A stretch of 17,291 bases of DNA from Phascolarctobacterium sp. (GTDB taxonomy: Bacteria > Bacillota > Negativicutes > Acidaminococcales > Acidaminococcaceae), in NCBI GenBank assembly GCA_004558595.1, contig SFCN01000045.1, positions 1-17,291 of the forward strand, in the 5' to 3' direction. Position 1 is the first letter of the stretch. The number at the start of each line of letters is the position of its first letter. The notes below the pieces were generated by a model. The model saw nothing but the letters and a program-made list of their open reading frames with translations, ran no database searches and was not told where the DNA came from. The translations under genes and the position numbers were made by a program. Below, piece by piece: positions 6,254-14,824 of the stretch.

Positions 6254-7420
6254 ATGAAAATGAAGAAGCTGTTATCCGTATTATTAGCCTCTGCTGTAAT
6301 GATTGGCGCAATGACTGGCTGCGGTGGCGACAAGAAAAAAGACGAAAAGAAGGCTGCTGGCGACACCATTAAGGTGGGCGTATTCCTGCCCTTGACCGGC
6401 GACAATGCTGCTGGCGGCGAATTGGAGCTGCGCGGCATTAAATTGGCTAACAAATTGCATCCCGAGGTATTGGGCAAAAAAGTGCAATTGATCGTTGCCG
6501 ATAACAAATCCGATAAGGCTGAAGCTGCTTCCGTTGCAGCTCGTTTGATTGAAAAGGATAAGGTTTGCACCATTTTAGGCACCTATGGTTCCTCCTTGGC
6601 TATGGCTGCAGGCAATATTGTTAAAGAAGCAAAGGTTCCGGCTATCGGCACCAGCTGCACCAACCCCCAAGTAACTGCTAACAACGATTACTATTTCCGT
6701 GCATGCTTCATCGACCCCTTCCAAGGCACTGTAATGGCTAACTACGCTTTCAAGAAGGGCGCTAAGAAGGTTGCTATCGTACAAGAAGTATCCAACGACT
6801 ACTCCGTTGGTCTGGCTAAATTCTTCGTTGAAGCTTTCCAAAAGCTGACCAACGACAAGAACTGCATCATCGACGTTGCTAACTACCAAACCGGTGATAA
6901 GGACTTCACCGCTGTATTGACCAACCTGAAGGCTAAGAACCCGGACGCAGTATTTGCTCCTGGTAACTTCACTGAATCCGCTCTGCTGATTAAACAAGCT
7001 CGTCAATTGGGCATTAAAGCTCCGTTCATGGGCGGCGACACCTGGGAAACCCAAGAATTCATCGATGTTGGTGGCAAGGATGTTGAAGGCTGCGTATTGA
7101 GCACTGCGTTCGACCGCGAAAAAGCTTCCACCGAAGAAGCTAAGAAATTCTTGAAGGCTTACACCGACGAGTATAAAGGCGAGCCCTCCGCTCTGTCCGC
7201 TCTGGGCTATGACTCCTACCTGATCGCTATCGACGCTATCAAACGCGCTGGCGGCACCGATTCCAAGAAGATTCGTGACGCTATCGCTACCACTAAGGAT
7301 TTGGAAGCTGTAACCGGCAAAACCACCTTGGATAAGAATGGCGATGCTATTAAGGCTGCTGTTATTAAGGTTGTTAAAGACGGCAAATTCAAATACTTGG
7401 ATTTCGTAGACGTTAAATAA
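6254..7420 (+). CDS. livJ: Branched-chain amino acid ABC transporter, substrate-binding lipoprotein
   Basis: This 388-residue protein captures leucine, isoleucine, valine or a similar amino acid outside the inner membrane and delivers it to LivHM. The ATG at 6254 is chosen because it gives a lipoprotein signal peptide: basic MKMKK, a hydrophobic core, then the lipobox MTGC with C23 as the lipidated cysteine, followed by a charged linker (DKKKDEKK). The frame is open back to a TTG at 6167, but that lies in the -35 box. An AGAGGG stretch precedes the ATG. The mature part has the usual type I periplasmic-binding features: TIKVGVFLPLTG, LRGIKLA, GTYGSS, IGTSCTNP and DPFQGTVMANY. Codon use is biased towards a highly expressed gene. 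First gene of the liv operon, followed by a hairpin before livH. The exact substrate cannot be read from the sequence. Confidence 0.93.
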   Translation: MKMKKLLSVLLASAVMIGAMTGCGGDKKKDEKKAAGDTIKVGVFLPLTGDNAAGGELELRGIKLANKLHPEVLGKKVQLIVADNKSDKAEAASVAARLIEKDKVCTILGTYGSSLAMAAGNIVKEAKVPAIGTSCTNPQVTANNDYYFRACFIDPFQGTVMANYAFKKGAKKVAIVQEVSNDYSVGLAKFFVEAFQKLTNDKNCIIDVANYQTGDKDFTAVLTNLKAKNPDAVFAPGNFTESALLIKQARQLGIKAPFMGGDTWETQEFIDVGGKDVEGCVLSTAFDREKASTEEAKKFLKAYTDEYKGEPSALSALGYDSYLIAIDAIKRAGGTDSKKIRDAIATTKDLEAVTGKTTLDKNGDAIKAAVIKVVKDGKFKYLDFVDVK

Positions 7421-7435
7421 TTAAGGACCTTAAAG

Positions 7436-7486
7436 ATGCTCCCGCTTCCGTCCGAGGAGGTGGGAGCATTAGTTTTAGATTTTTTC
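7436..7486 (+). terminator. Hairpin between livJ and livH (likely partial terminator)
   Basis: ATGCTCCC (7436-7443) pairs with GGGAGCAT (7462-7469), and inside it CTTCC can pair with GGAGG including one wobble. It is followed by TAGTTTTAGATTTTTT rather than an immediate pure T-run. It lies between the binding-protein gene and the membrane genes. The likely effect is partial termination or 3'-end protection, so that LivJ is made in excess over LivHMGF. Confidence 0.55.
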
Positions 7487-7499
7487 TGGTGGTGAAGAA

Positions 7500-8432
7500 A
7501 TGGATTTTTTGACTCAATTCTTTCAGGTTATCGCCAACATGTCCGCCGCAAGTCTTGCTCAGCATATCGTTAACGGTATTTCCTTAGGCAGTCTGTACGC
7601 CTTGATCGCCATTGGCTATACCATGGTTTATGGCATTTTGCTGATGATTAACTTCGCCCATGCGGATATTGTTATGATGGCCTGCTATTTTGCCTTTTTT
7701 GGCATCACGGTATTCCACATACCCTGGTACCTGACCTTTATTTTGGTCATCATCGCTACGGCGCTGCTGGGCGTGGTTATTGAACGCACTGCTTATCGTC
7801 CCCTGCGTGATGCTCCGAAAAACTCCGTGCTGATTTCCGCGATTGGCGCTTCCTTCCTTTTGGAAAATTTGGCTAACTATCTCTTCAGCGGTCGTCCCCT
7901 GCGTTTCCCGGATATTCCCCTGCTCAGCCAGACCATTGGCATTGGTAGCGTACAAATTCAAGCCATTTGCTTGGTGATTCCTGTTATTACCTTCATTAGC
8001 TTAATCGTGCTGCTGCACATCGTAAACCATACGAAAACCGGTATGGCCATGCGCGCCGTATCCAAGGATTACGAAATTGCCCGGGTAATGGGCGTAAATA
8101 TTGATAGAGTAATCTCCATTACCTTTATCATTGGTAGCTCCCTGGCAGCCATCGGCGCCTTCATGTGGGGCGTGCGCTATCCTGGTATTACCCCGCTCTT
8201 AGGCGTTATGCCGGGCCTGAAATGCTTCATTGCGGCCGTAATCGGCGGCATTGGTAATATTAAGGGCGCTGTTATCGGCGGCTTTATCCTGGGCTTGGGC
8301 GAGGTTTTAATCGTAGCCTTCTTCCCGCAGTTGTCCGGCTATCGCGATGCCTTTGCGTTCATTGTTCTGATTATTATTCTGTTCTACAAGCCCACAGGTC
8401 TGTTGGGTGAAAAAACTACGGAGAAGGTGTAA
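7500..8432 (+). CDS. livH: Branched-chain amino acid ABC transporter permease LivH
   Basis: A 310-residue inner-membrane permease, one half of the LivHM channel. It has about eight hydrophobic segments, the N-terminal motif NGISLGSLYALIAIGYTMVY typical of LivH, MINFAHAD, and a cytoplasmic coupling (EAA-type) loop around MAMRAVSKDYEIARVMGVNID that contacts the ATPases. The C-terminal half has GGIGNIKGAVIGGFILG, also family-typical. The length matches E. coli LivH. The ATG at 7500 follows a modest GGTGGTGAAG site. The livJ-livH gap holds the hairpin at 7436-7469, whereas livH to livM is only 2 bases, so livHMGF form a tightly coupled unit. Confidence 0.94.
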   Translation: MDFLTQFFQVIANMSAASLAQHIVNGISLGSLYALIAIGYTMVYGILLMINFAHADIVMMACYFAFFGITVFHIPWYLTFILVIIATALLGVVIERTAYRPLRDAPKNSVLISAIGASFLLENLANYLFSGRPLRFPDIPLLSQTIGIGSVQIQAICLVIPVITFISLIVLLHIVNHTKTGMAMRAVSKDYEIARVMGVNIDRVISITFIIGSSLAAIGAFMWGVRYPGITPLLGVMPGLKCFIAAVIGGIGNIKGAVIGGFILGLGEVLIVAFFPQLSGYRDAFAFIVLIIILFYKPTGLLGEKTTEKV

Positions 8433-8434
8433 GC

Positions 8435-9497
8435 ATGAGTAAAAGAAATATGATACTGACCGTAGTTGGCCTCATAGTGCTCTTTGCTGGTGCTTGCTAC
8501 GCTCAGTTTGAATTGGACTCCTATTTGCGCAGAATTATCAATCTGTGCTTGATTTATGCCATAATCGGCCTCTCCATGAACCTGACCAACGGCTTCGCCG
8601 GTCAATTCAGCTTAGGTCAGGCTGGCTTTATGGCCTTGGGCGCCTATGTAGTAGGCGTGTTCACCGTGCCGGTGGAGCTCCGCGCCAACGTTTTCTACGC
8701 TGTGCCCATGAATCCCTTGATCGCCGATATTCAATTGCCCCTGTGGCTAGCCCTGATTGTGGGCGGTCTTTTGGCGGCGCTGGTGGCCTTTTTGATCGGA
8801 ACCCCGGTGCTGCGGCTCCGTGGCGACTATCTGGCCATTGCTACCCTGGGCTTTTCTGAGATTATCCGCATTGTGATTACCAATGCCCAAAGCTTCACTA
8901 ACGGTGCTTTGGGTATTAAGGATATCCCCACTATTAACGATGTGCGGTACATTTTCCTAGTAACAGCTATTATTTTCCTGTTTATCACCTGCCTTATCAA
9001 TTCTTCATATGGACGTGCTTTTAAGGCCATCCGCGAGGATGAAATCGCTGCTGAGGCCATGGGCGTGGGCCTGTTCCGTCACAAGTGCATGGCCTTTATG
9101 CTGAGTGCCTTCTTCGCCGGCATTGGCGGTGGCCTTTATGCGACGTTGCTGGGCACTGTTGACCCGAAAAACTTCCTCTTCACCCTGACCTATAACTTCC
9201 TTTTGATCATCGTGTTGGGCGGTATGGGCAGCATCACCGGCAGCATGCTGGGCAGTATTATCGTTACGGCAGGCCTAGAATACCTGCGTATTTTCGACGA
9301 GCCCTGGGAAATCTTCGGTACTGTTATTCCCCTGTTCCGTCCCGGCTTCCGTATGGTAATTTTCTCCCTGCTGCTCATGATTTGCGTTCTCTTCTGGCGC
9401 AAGGGAATTATGGGTACGGAGGAATTTACTTGGGATAAGTTTGTTGCTTTCTGCAAGAATCCTTTCAAATACTTTACGCGGAAAGGAGCAAAGAACC

Positions 9498-9505
<8 letters not shown>
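8435..9505 (+). CDS. livM: Branched-chain amino acid ABC transporter permease LivM
   Basis: A 356-residue permease that pairs with LivH to form the transmembrane channel. Family-typical stretches are NLTNGFAGQFSLGQAGFMAL near the N-terminus, GDYLAIATLGFSEIIRI, the coupling loop GRAFKAIREDEIAAEAMGV, and GGMGSITGSMLG. Many hydrophobic helices are visible. It is shorter than E. coli LivM, as is usual outside Enterobacteria. The ATG at 8435 is preceded by GGAGAAGGTG and lies 2 bases after the livH stop. The 3' end carries the ribosome binding site of livG and overlaps it by 8 bases, so translation is coupled. Confidence 0.94.
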
Positions 9506-10281
<776 letters not shown>

Positions 10282-10295
<14 letters not shown>

Positions 10296-10998
10296 GGTTA
10301 ATGATTTAGTAGTATCCTACGGCGGCATCGAAGCCCTGAAGGGTATTTCCCTCGAGGTGCCCGATGGTAAGATCGTAACTTTAATCGGCGCCAACGGCGC
10401 CGGCAAGAGCACCCTGCTGCGGAGCATTATCGGCCTCGTAAAGCCGGACAGCGGCTCCATTACCTATGGTGAAAAGCAGCTTATCGGTCTGAATTCCCAG
10501 CAAATCGTGGAAAACGGCATTACTCTGGTTCCTGAGGGCCGTCGCGTGTTCCCCAACCTGACTGTATTGGAGAATCTGCAAATCGGCGCTTATTTGCGCA
10601 ATGATAAAGATGGCATCGCCAAGGACATTCGCTGGATTTACGATTTATTCCCTCGCCTAGAGGAACGCAGCTGGCAAATGGCCGGTACCTTGAGCGGTGG
10701 CGAGCAGCAGATGCTGGCCGTGGGCCGTGCTCTTATGAGCCGTCCCAAGGTGCTGATGATGGACGAGCCCTCCTTGGGCTTGGCTCCCTTGATTATTAAG
10801 GATATTTTCAATATTATCCAAGAGATTAATCGTCAGGGCATGACCATTCTTTTGATTGAGCAGAACGCCAATATGGCTCTGAAGATTGCCGATATCGCCT
10901 ATGTGCTGGAGACAGGTCGCATTACTATGACCGGCAGCGGTAAGGAGTTGCTGGAGAATCCGGAGATTAAGGCGGCATATTTAGGCAAAAAGAAGTAG
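10282..10998 (+). CDS. livF: Branched-chain amino acid ABC transporter ATPase LivF
   Basis: A 238-residue ATPase, the heterodimer partner of LivG. Walker A is GANGAGKST (36-44), the signature is LSGGE (137-141), Walker B is VLMMDEP (157-163), and PEGRRVFPNLTVLENL is typical of LivF. Two in-frame starts exist: ATG at 10282 and ATG at 10288. The GGGGGTG at 10274-10280 is better spaced for 10288 (7 bases), so the real product may be 2 residues shorter. It overlaps livG by 14 bases from the first ATG. It is the last gene of the operon. No strong terminator follows at once; the repeat cluster and then the terminator at 11246 come next. Confidence 0.95.
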
Positions 10999-11040
10999 AA
11001 TTCCTCAGTCAGTTTTTTTACTAATGTCAATTTGTAAGAT

Positions 11041-11199
11041 GCCTCGCCCACCGGGAGAGGTGCCGAGCTTGCGAGGCGGAGAGGGGATTCTGCGAACAAT
11101 AATATAGTATGTTCAAGCCCCTCTCAGTCATCCGCATTTACTATGTCTTTCAATTGGAGGCTAATGCGCGGCCTGACAGCTCCCCCGGTGGGGGAGCCT
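11041..11199 (+). repeat. Cluster of palindromic intergenic repeats
   Basis: Three hairpin-forming units follow livF. Unit 1: GCCTCGC (11041-11047) with GCGAGGC (11071-11077), with an inner CACC/GGTG pair. Unit 2: GAGAGGGG (11079-11086) with CCCCTCTC (11118-11125), with inner GAACA/TGTTC. Unit 3: GCTCCCCC (11179-11186) with GGGGGAGC (11190-11197), loop GGT. Between units 2 and 3, CTCAGTCA is followed by GCATT (11134-11138), AATGC (11163-11167) and TGACAGC, which nest symmetrically. The CTCAGTCA...TGACAGCTCCC pattern resembles short non-coding repeats I recall as widespread in gut Firmicutes. A lone CCTCAGTCA also occurs just after livF (near 11003). No transposase is present, so this is MITE-like or REP-like DNA. 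Confidence 0.7.
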
Positions 11200-11245
11200 A
11201 TCTTCCGTATTTTATTAAGAGGTGGAGGAATTTAATAAAGCAATT

Positions 11246-11284
11246 TAGTCAACCAGCTAGCAATAGTTGGTTGACTATTTTTTT
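11246..11284 (+). terminator. Intrinsic terminator between liv and ecf operons
   Basis: TAGTCAACCA (11246-11255) pairs perfectly with TGGTTGACTA (11268-11277) around a 12-base loop, followed by seven T (11278-11284). This is the first strong terminator after livF, so the palindromic repeats upstream would be part of the liv transcript. Confidence 0.85.
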
Positions 11285-11299
11285 CACAGTAGGTATAAT
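11271..11299 (+). promoter_or_regulatory. Promoter of the ecfA1-ecfA2-ecfT-truA operon, embedded in the preceding terminator
   Basis: TTGACT (11271-11276) and TATAAT (11294-11299) are separated by 17 bp. The -35 box is part of the right arm of the terminator hairpin at 11246-11277, and its T-run lies in the spacer. The operon's first start codon is 68 bases downstream. Confidence 0.75.
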
Positions 11300-11366
11300 T
11301 ATAAGGTAAATTAACTTGTAAAGTGTTGGCTAAATAGAAGCGACAAGCGCATTAGGAGGCAATCCT

Positions 11367-12191
11367 GTGATTAAGATAGAAAATCTGAAGCATTATTATA
11401 CGGATAGCGATGGCAACCAGGTCAAGGCCCTTGACGGCGTGGATTTATCCATTGAGCAGGGCGAATTCGTGGCTATTATCGGTGCCAATGGCAGCGGCAA
11501 ATCCACGCTGGCGCGGCATTTGAACTGCTTGCTCCTGCCTACGGAGGGTAGGGTTGAGGTCGGCGGTCTTGATACTATGGAAGAAGATAATATGTGGGAT
11601 ATTCGCCAGCAGGTGGGCATGGTTTTCCAAAACCCCGATAACCAAATCGTGGCAGCGGTGGTTGAGGAGGATGTGGCCTTTGGCCCGGAGAATATCGGCG
11701 TGCCGGGGCCGGAAATCGGCCCTCGCGTAGCGAAGGCCTTGGCGGCCGTAGGCATGACGGAGTATGCCAAGCATGCTCCCCATCGCCTGAGCGGCGGTCA
11801 AAAGCAGCGTGTGGCAATCGCCGGCATCATGGCCCTTGAGCCTAAATGCATCGTGTTGGACGAGCCCACGGCTATGCTGGACCCTCAGGGTCGCAAGGAA
11901 ATCGTCAGCACTGTGCAAAAGCTGAACAAGAAAAAGCAAATTACCATTGTCTATATTACCCACTACATGGAGGAGGCGCTGGCTGCTGATAGAGTGGTGG
12001 TCATGGAGAAGGGGCATATCCGCTTTATGGGTACGCCGAGAGAGGTTTTCAGCCGTGTGGACGAGCTGGAAGCGTTGGGCCTGGAAGCACCGCTGGCGGC
12101 CAAGGTGGCCAGCGAGCTGCGTAAGAGCGGCGTAAAGCTGCCTAGTGGGATTATTACGGATGAGGAGCTGGCGCAAGCATTATGTCAATAA
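11367..12191 (+). CDS. ecfA1: ECF transporter ATPase EcfA1 (CbiO1 type)
   Basis: A 274-residue cytoplasmic ATPase, one of the two ATPases of an energy-coupling factor importer for vitamins or metals. Walker A is GANGSGKST (39-47). The Q-loop is QNPDNQ (88-93), a hallmark of EcfA1. The signature is LSGGQ (141-145), Walker B is CIVLDEP (161-167), and the switch region is THYMEEA. The start is GTG at 11367 with AGGAGG at 11354-11359, seven bases before it. The C-terminal extension (about residues 235-274) is the usual EcfA dimerisation tail. It overlaps ecfA2 by 10 bases. No S component, the substrate-specific subunit, is encoded nearby, so this is the shared (group II) kind of module. Confidence 0.95.
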   Translation: MIKIENLKHYYTDSDGNQVKALDGVDLSIEQGEFVAIIGANGSGKSTLARHLNCLLLPTEGRVEVGGLDTMEEDNMWDIRQQVGMVFQNPDNQIVAAVVEEDVAFGPENIGVPGPEIGPRVAKALAAVGMTEYAKHAPHRLSGGQKQRVAIAGIMALEPKCIVLDEPTAMLDPQGRKEIVSTVQKLNKKKQITIVYITHYMEEALAADRVVVMEKGHIRFMGTPREVFSRVDELEALGLEAPLAAKVASELRKSGVKLPSGIITDEELAQALCQ

Positions 12192-13039
12192 AACTATCGC
12201 ATATTTATCATACATATTCTAAGGCCACGCCCTTCGAACGCTTGGCGTTGCAGGATGTGTCCTTGGAGATTAAGAAGGGCGAGATTGTGGCCATCATTGG
12301 TCATACTGGTAGCGGTAAATCCACCTTGGTGCAGCATTTGAACGGACTTTTGCAGCCGGATAAGGGCACGGCCACCATTGATGAGGTGGATATCAGCGCT
12401 AAGGGGACGCAGGCCAAGAATGCCCGCCAGCAGGTGGGTATGGTGTTCCAATATCCCGAGCACCAAATTTTCGCGGAAACAGTCTTTGAGGATATCGCTT
12501 TTGGTCCTCGCAATAAGGGCTTTAGCGAGGAAGAGGTGGCTAAGCAGGTTAGGGAAGCCATGGATTTCGTGGGCTTGGACTATGATACCTTCGCTCAGCG
12601 CTCTCCCTTTCAGCTTAGCGGCGGTCAAATGCGTCGGGTGGCCATCGCAGGCGTGGTAGCCATGAATCCCGACTATTTGGTTTTAGACGAGCCCAGTGCA
12701 GGGCTGGATCCTCGCAGTCGTAACGCTGTTTTTCGTGAGATTATGGCTTTGCACAAGAGCCGTGGTATCGCTATCGTGCTGGTAACCCATAGCATGGAGG
12801 AGGCCGTGAAATATGCTAATCGCCTGCTGGTAATCAACGGCGGCAGAGTGCTTTTTGACGGCGAGCCTGGGTTGATTTTTAAGGAGCATGGCGCTGAATT
12901 AGTGCAGGTAGGCGTAGATGTGCCCCAGGTGTATAAGCTGGCCGATTTGCTGCGGCAAAGAGGCTTGAAGCTGCCGGAGGGAATTAAGGATGAGATGGCT
13001 CTGGTGAAGGCCATTAAGAAAGTGAAGGGGTGGAAATAA
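12182..13039 (+). CDS. ecfA2: ECF transporter ATPase EcfA2 (CbiO2 type)
   Basis: A 285-residue ATPase that pairs with EcfA1. Walker A is GHTGSGKST (40-48). The Q-loop is QYPEHQIF (90-97), the EcfA2-type motif. The signature is LSGGQ (145-149) and Walker B is LVLDEP (166-171). The switch region is THSMEEAVKYANR. The ATG at 12182 lies inside the end of ecfA1 (10-base overlap), with GAGGAGCTGG upstream as the probable binding site. The stop shares one base with the ecfT start (TAATG). The paired paralogues with distinct Q-loop motifs show that both nucleotide-binding sites are of the standard heterodimeric ECF type. Confidence 0.95.
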   Translation: MSIKLSHIYHTYSKATPFERLALQDVSLEIKKGEIVAIIGHTGSGKSTLVQHLNGLLQPDKGTATIDEVDISAKGTQAKNARQQVGMVFQYPEHQIFAETVFEDIAFGPRNKGFSEEEVAKQVREAMDFVGLDYDTFAQRSPFQLSGGQMRRVAIAGVVAMNPDYLVLDEPSAGLDPRSRNAVFREIMALHKSRGIAIVLVTHSMEEAVKYANRLLVINGGRVLFDGEPGLIFKEHGAELVQVGVDVPQVYKLADLLRQRGLKLPEGIKDEMALVKAIKKVKGWK

Positions 13040-13854
13040 TGCTTACAGAAATTACTTTAGGTCAATATTTCCCAGGAAATTCCTTGATTCACCGTCTGGA
13101 CCCGCGTACGAAGATTCTGGCGACGATTATTTATATTATCGCTATTTTCTTTGCTGATACATCCCTGTCCTACGGCATTTTAACAGCCTTTGCCGCCGGC
13201 GTGATTATGATTTCCCGACTGCCCTGGCTCATGGTGCTGAAATCGCTGAAGCCTATTTGGATTATTATCTTCTTTACCTTATTAATTCATATGTTCACCG
13301 CTCCCGGCGAGCATATTATTTGGACCTGGAAGTTTTTAAGCGTGACCCAGGAGGGGCTTGACTTGGGTCTGAAGATGGCGGTGCGCTTGGTGCTGCTGCT
13401 GCTCTTTTCTTCAGTGCTCACCTTTACTACCTCTCCCATTGTCCTTACGGATGGCATCGAGCATTTGTTGCGTCCCTTTAAGGCGCTGGGCGTGCCGGCC
13501 CACGAGCTGGCCATGATGATGACCATTGCCCTGCGCTTTATTCCCACCCTGCTGGAGGAAACGGACCGCATTATGAAGGCCCAGACGGCCCGTGGCGCGG
13601 ATTTCGCCAGCGGCAATCTTTTGCAGCGTATGAAGAATATGCTGCCCCTTTTGGTGCCGCTGTTTATTAGCGCCTTCCGCCGTGCTGACGAGCTGGCCGT
13701 GGCCATGGAGGCACGCTGTTACCGGGGTGGCGAGGGTCGCACTCGCATGCACGAGCTGGCCTATGGGATCAGCGATTACACCGCTCTCGTTCTGGTACTG
13801 GCCTTGGCCGTGGGTCTAGCTGTAATGCGTTGGGGTAAGCTATGCGGACTATAA
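13039..13854 (+). CDS. ecfT: ECF transporter transmembrane protein EcfT
   Basis: A 271-residue membrane protein that couples the EcfA1/EcfA2 dimer to exchangeable S components. I choose ATG at 13039 (TAATG with the ecfA2 stop) over the GTG at 13030, because AAGGGGTGG at 13024-13032 is then 6 bases away and the protein begins MLTEITLGQYFPG, as usual. It has several hydrophobic helices, and the two coupling-helix motifs with conserved arginines are visible: ARG at 184-186 (KAQTARGADF) and ARC at 225-227 (EARCYRGG). RLDPRTK near the N-terminus is family-typical. The 3' end overlaps truA by 13 bases. Confidence 0.94.
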   Translation: MLTEITLGQYFPGNSLIHRLDPRTKILATIIYIIAIFFADTSLSYGILTAFAAGVIMISRLPWLMVLKSLKPIWIIIFFTLLIHMFTAPGEHIIWTWKFLSVTQEGLDLGLKMAVRLVLLLLFSSVLTFTTSPIVLTDGIEHLLRPFKALGVPAHELAMMMTIALRFIPTLLEETDRIMKAQTARGADFASGNLLQRMKNMLPLLVPLFISAFRRADELAVAMEARCYRGGEGRTRMHELAYGISDYTALVLVLALAVGLAVMRWGKLCGL

Positions 13855-14594
13855 AGCTGGTTGTGTCCTATGATGGCAGCTGCTATCATGGCTTTCAAAA
13901 ACAAAAGGATTACGTCACTATCCAGAGTGTACTGGAGGAAAAGCTCGCCATGCTGTGCGGCGAGCCCGTGGTGATCGCCGGCAGCGGTAGAACCGATGCC
14001 GGGGTCCATGCCCTGGCTCAAACTGTGACCCTTACTACGAAGGGACGCATTCCCTGCACCAATATGGTGCGAGCTAGTCGCCGTTTACTACCGCGAGATA
14101 TCGTTGTGCTCAGCGCTGAGGAAATGCCGGAAGTCTTTCATGCACGCTTTAGCGCCTGCTGGAAGGCTTACGAGTATAGGGTGCTGTGCGCGGCCGCGCC
14201 CGACCCCTTTAGAGCACGCTACACATGGCAAATGCCGGAGACTCTGGATGTGGAAGCCATGAATGAGGCTGCGGCGCTACTCTTGGGCACCCATGACTTC
14301 AGCGCTTTTCGCAGCAGTGGCAGCGTGGATAGCTCGCCGGTGAAGACTATTTACGAGGCTGGCTGGCGCAAGGAGGGGAGCGAGCTGGTCTTTCGCATCG
14401 CGGGAGATGGCTTCGTGTACCACATGGTGCGCAATATTGTGTGGTCTTTGGTACAGGTGGGCCTTGGCAAACGCAGTAAGGAGGACTTCGCAGCGGAGCT
14501 GCGAGCTCAGCGCTGCGAGTTTTTAAACGAGCCGGCGCCGGCGGAGGGGCTGTATTTGGCAGAGGTTTGCTATAAGCCCTATCCGGAAAGGTAA
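13842..14594 (+). CDS. truA: tRNA pseudouridine(38-40) synthase TruA
   Basis: A 250-residue enzyme that converts uridines 38, 39 and 40 of the tRNA anticodon arm to pseudouridine. The catalytic aspartate is D52 in GSGRTDAGVHALAQ. Other TruA marks are SYDGSCYHGFQKQ at the N-terminus, FHARFSACWKAYEYRV, GTHDFSAFRSSGS and the C-terminal FVYHMVRNIVWSLVQVGLG. Length is normal. The ATG at 13842 lies inside ecfT (13-base overlap), so it is translationally coupled to the transporter genes. The order ecfA1-ecfA2-ecfT-truA-rplM-rpsI is the conserved Firmicutes arrangement, here without the ribosomal genes usually found upstream. Confidence 0.95.
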   Translation: MRTIKLVVSYDGSCYHGFQKQKDYVTIQSVLEEKLAMLCGEPVVIAGSGRTDAGVHALAQTVTLTTKGRIPCTNMVRASRRLLPRDIVVLSAEEMPEVFHARFSACWKAYEYRVLCAAAPDPFRARYTWQMPETLDVEAMNEAAALLLGTHDFSAFRSSGSVDSSPVKTIYEAGWRKEGSELVFRIAGDGFVYHMVRNIVWSLVQVGLGKRSKEDFAAELRAQRCEFLNEPAPAEGLYLAEVCYKPYPER

Positions 14595-14660
14595 AGCATA
14601 AGCTGGCTCTGGCAGACTGTTAGCACTTCTTAGGGAAAGGCTGGCGGCAAGCTGGATTAC

Positions 14661-14682
14661 TGTAACTTTTTTACAATTTTTT
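14661..14682 (+). terminator. Weak possible terminator after truA
   Basis: TGTAA (14661-14665) pairs with TTACA (14671-14675) around CTTTT, followed by A and six T. The stem is only 5 bp and AT-rich, so it may not work. It lies just before the rplM promoter. Confidence 0.3.
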
Positions 14683-14693
14683 GAGAAAAATGC

Positions 14694-14722
14694 TTGACTT
14701 AAAACTTGCTTTTCAGTATAAT
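14694..14722 (+). promoter_or_regulatory. Promoter of rplM-rpsI
   Basis: TTGACT (14694-14699) and TATAAT (14717-14722) are separated by 17 bp. Transcription would start near 14730, giving a leader of about 95 bases before rplM. Confidence 0.85.
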
Positions 14723-14730
14723 ATATCTAC

Positions 14731-14781
14731 GTGATTTTCCGCTTGATTTCACTAGCCCCGAAATACGGTGAGAAAATTCAC
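14731..14781 (+). promoter_or_regulatory. Possible L13-type ribosomal protein leader
   Basis: The rplM leader can fold into a stem in which GTGATTTTC (14731-14739) pairs with GAAAATTCAC (14772-14781) with one bulged base, and CCG (14739-14741) alternatively pairs with CGG (14766-14768). Firmicutes rplM leaders are known to carry an autoregulatory L13 leader. Position and hairpin fit, but I cannot confirm the family consensus by eye. Confidence 0.4.
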
Positions 14782-14824
14782 AACGAACTGTATATTTGGA
14801 AACTATCTAGGAGGGACATAAGCG

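Noticed and set aside
11109..11309. 66-codon plus-strand frame across the palindromic repeats and terminator
   Set aside because: It is translated hairpin DNA, has no ribosome binding site, and runs through the liv terminator and the ecf promoter.
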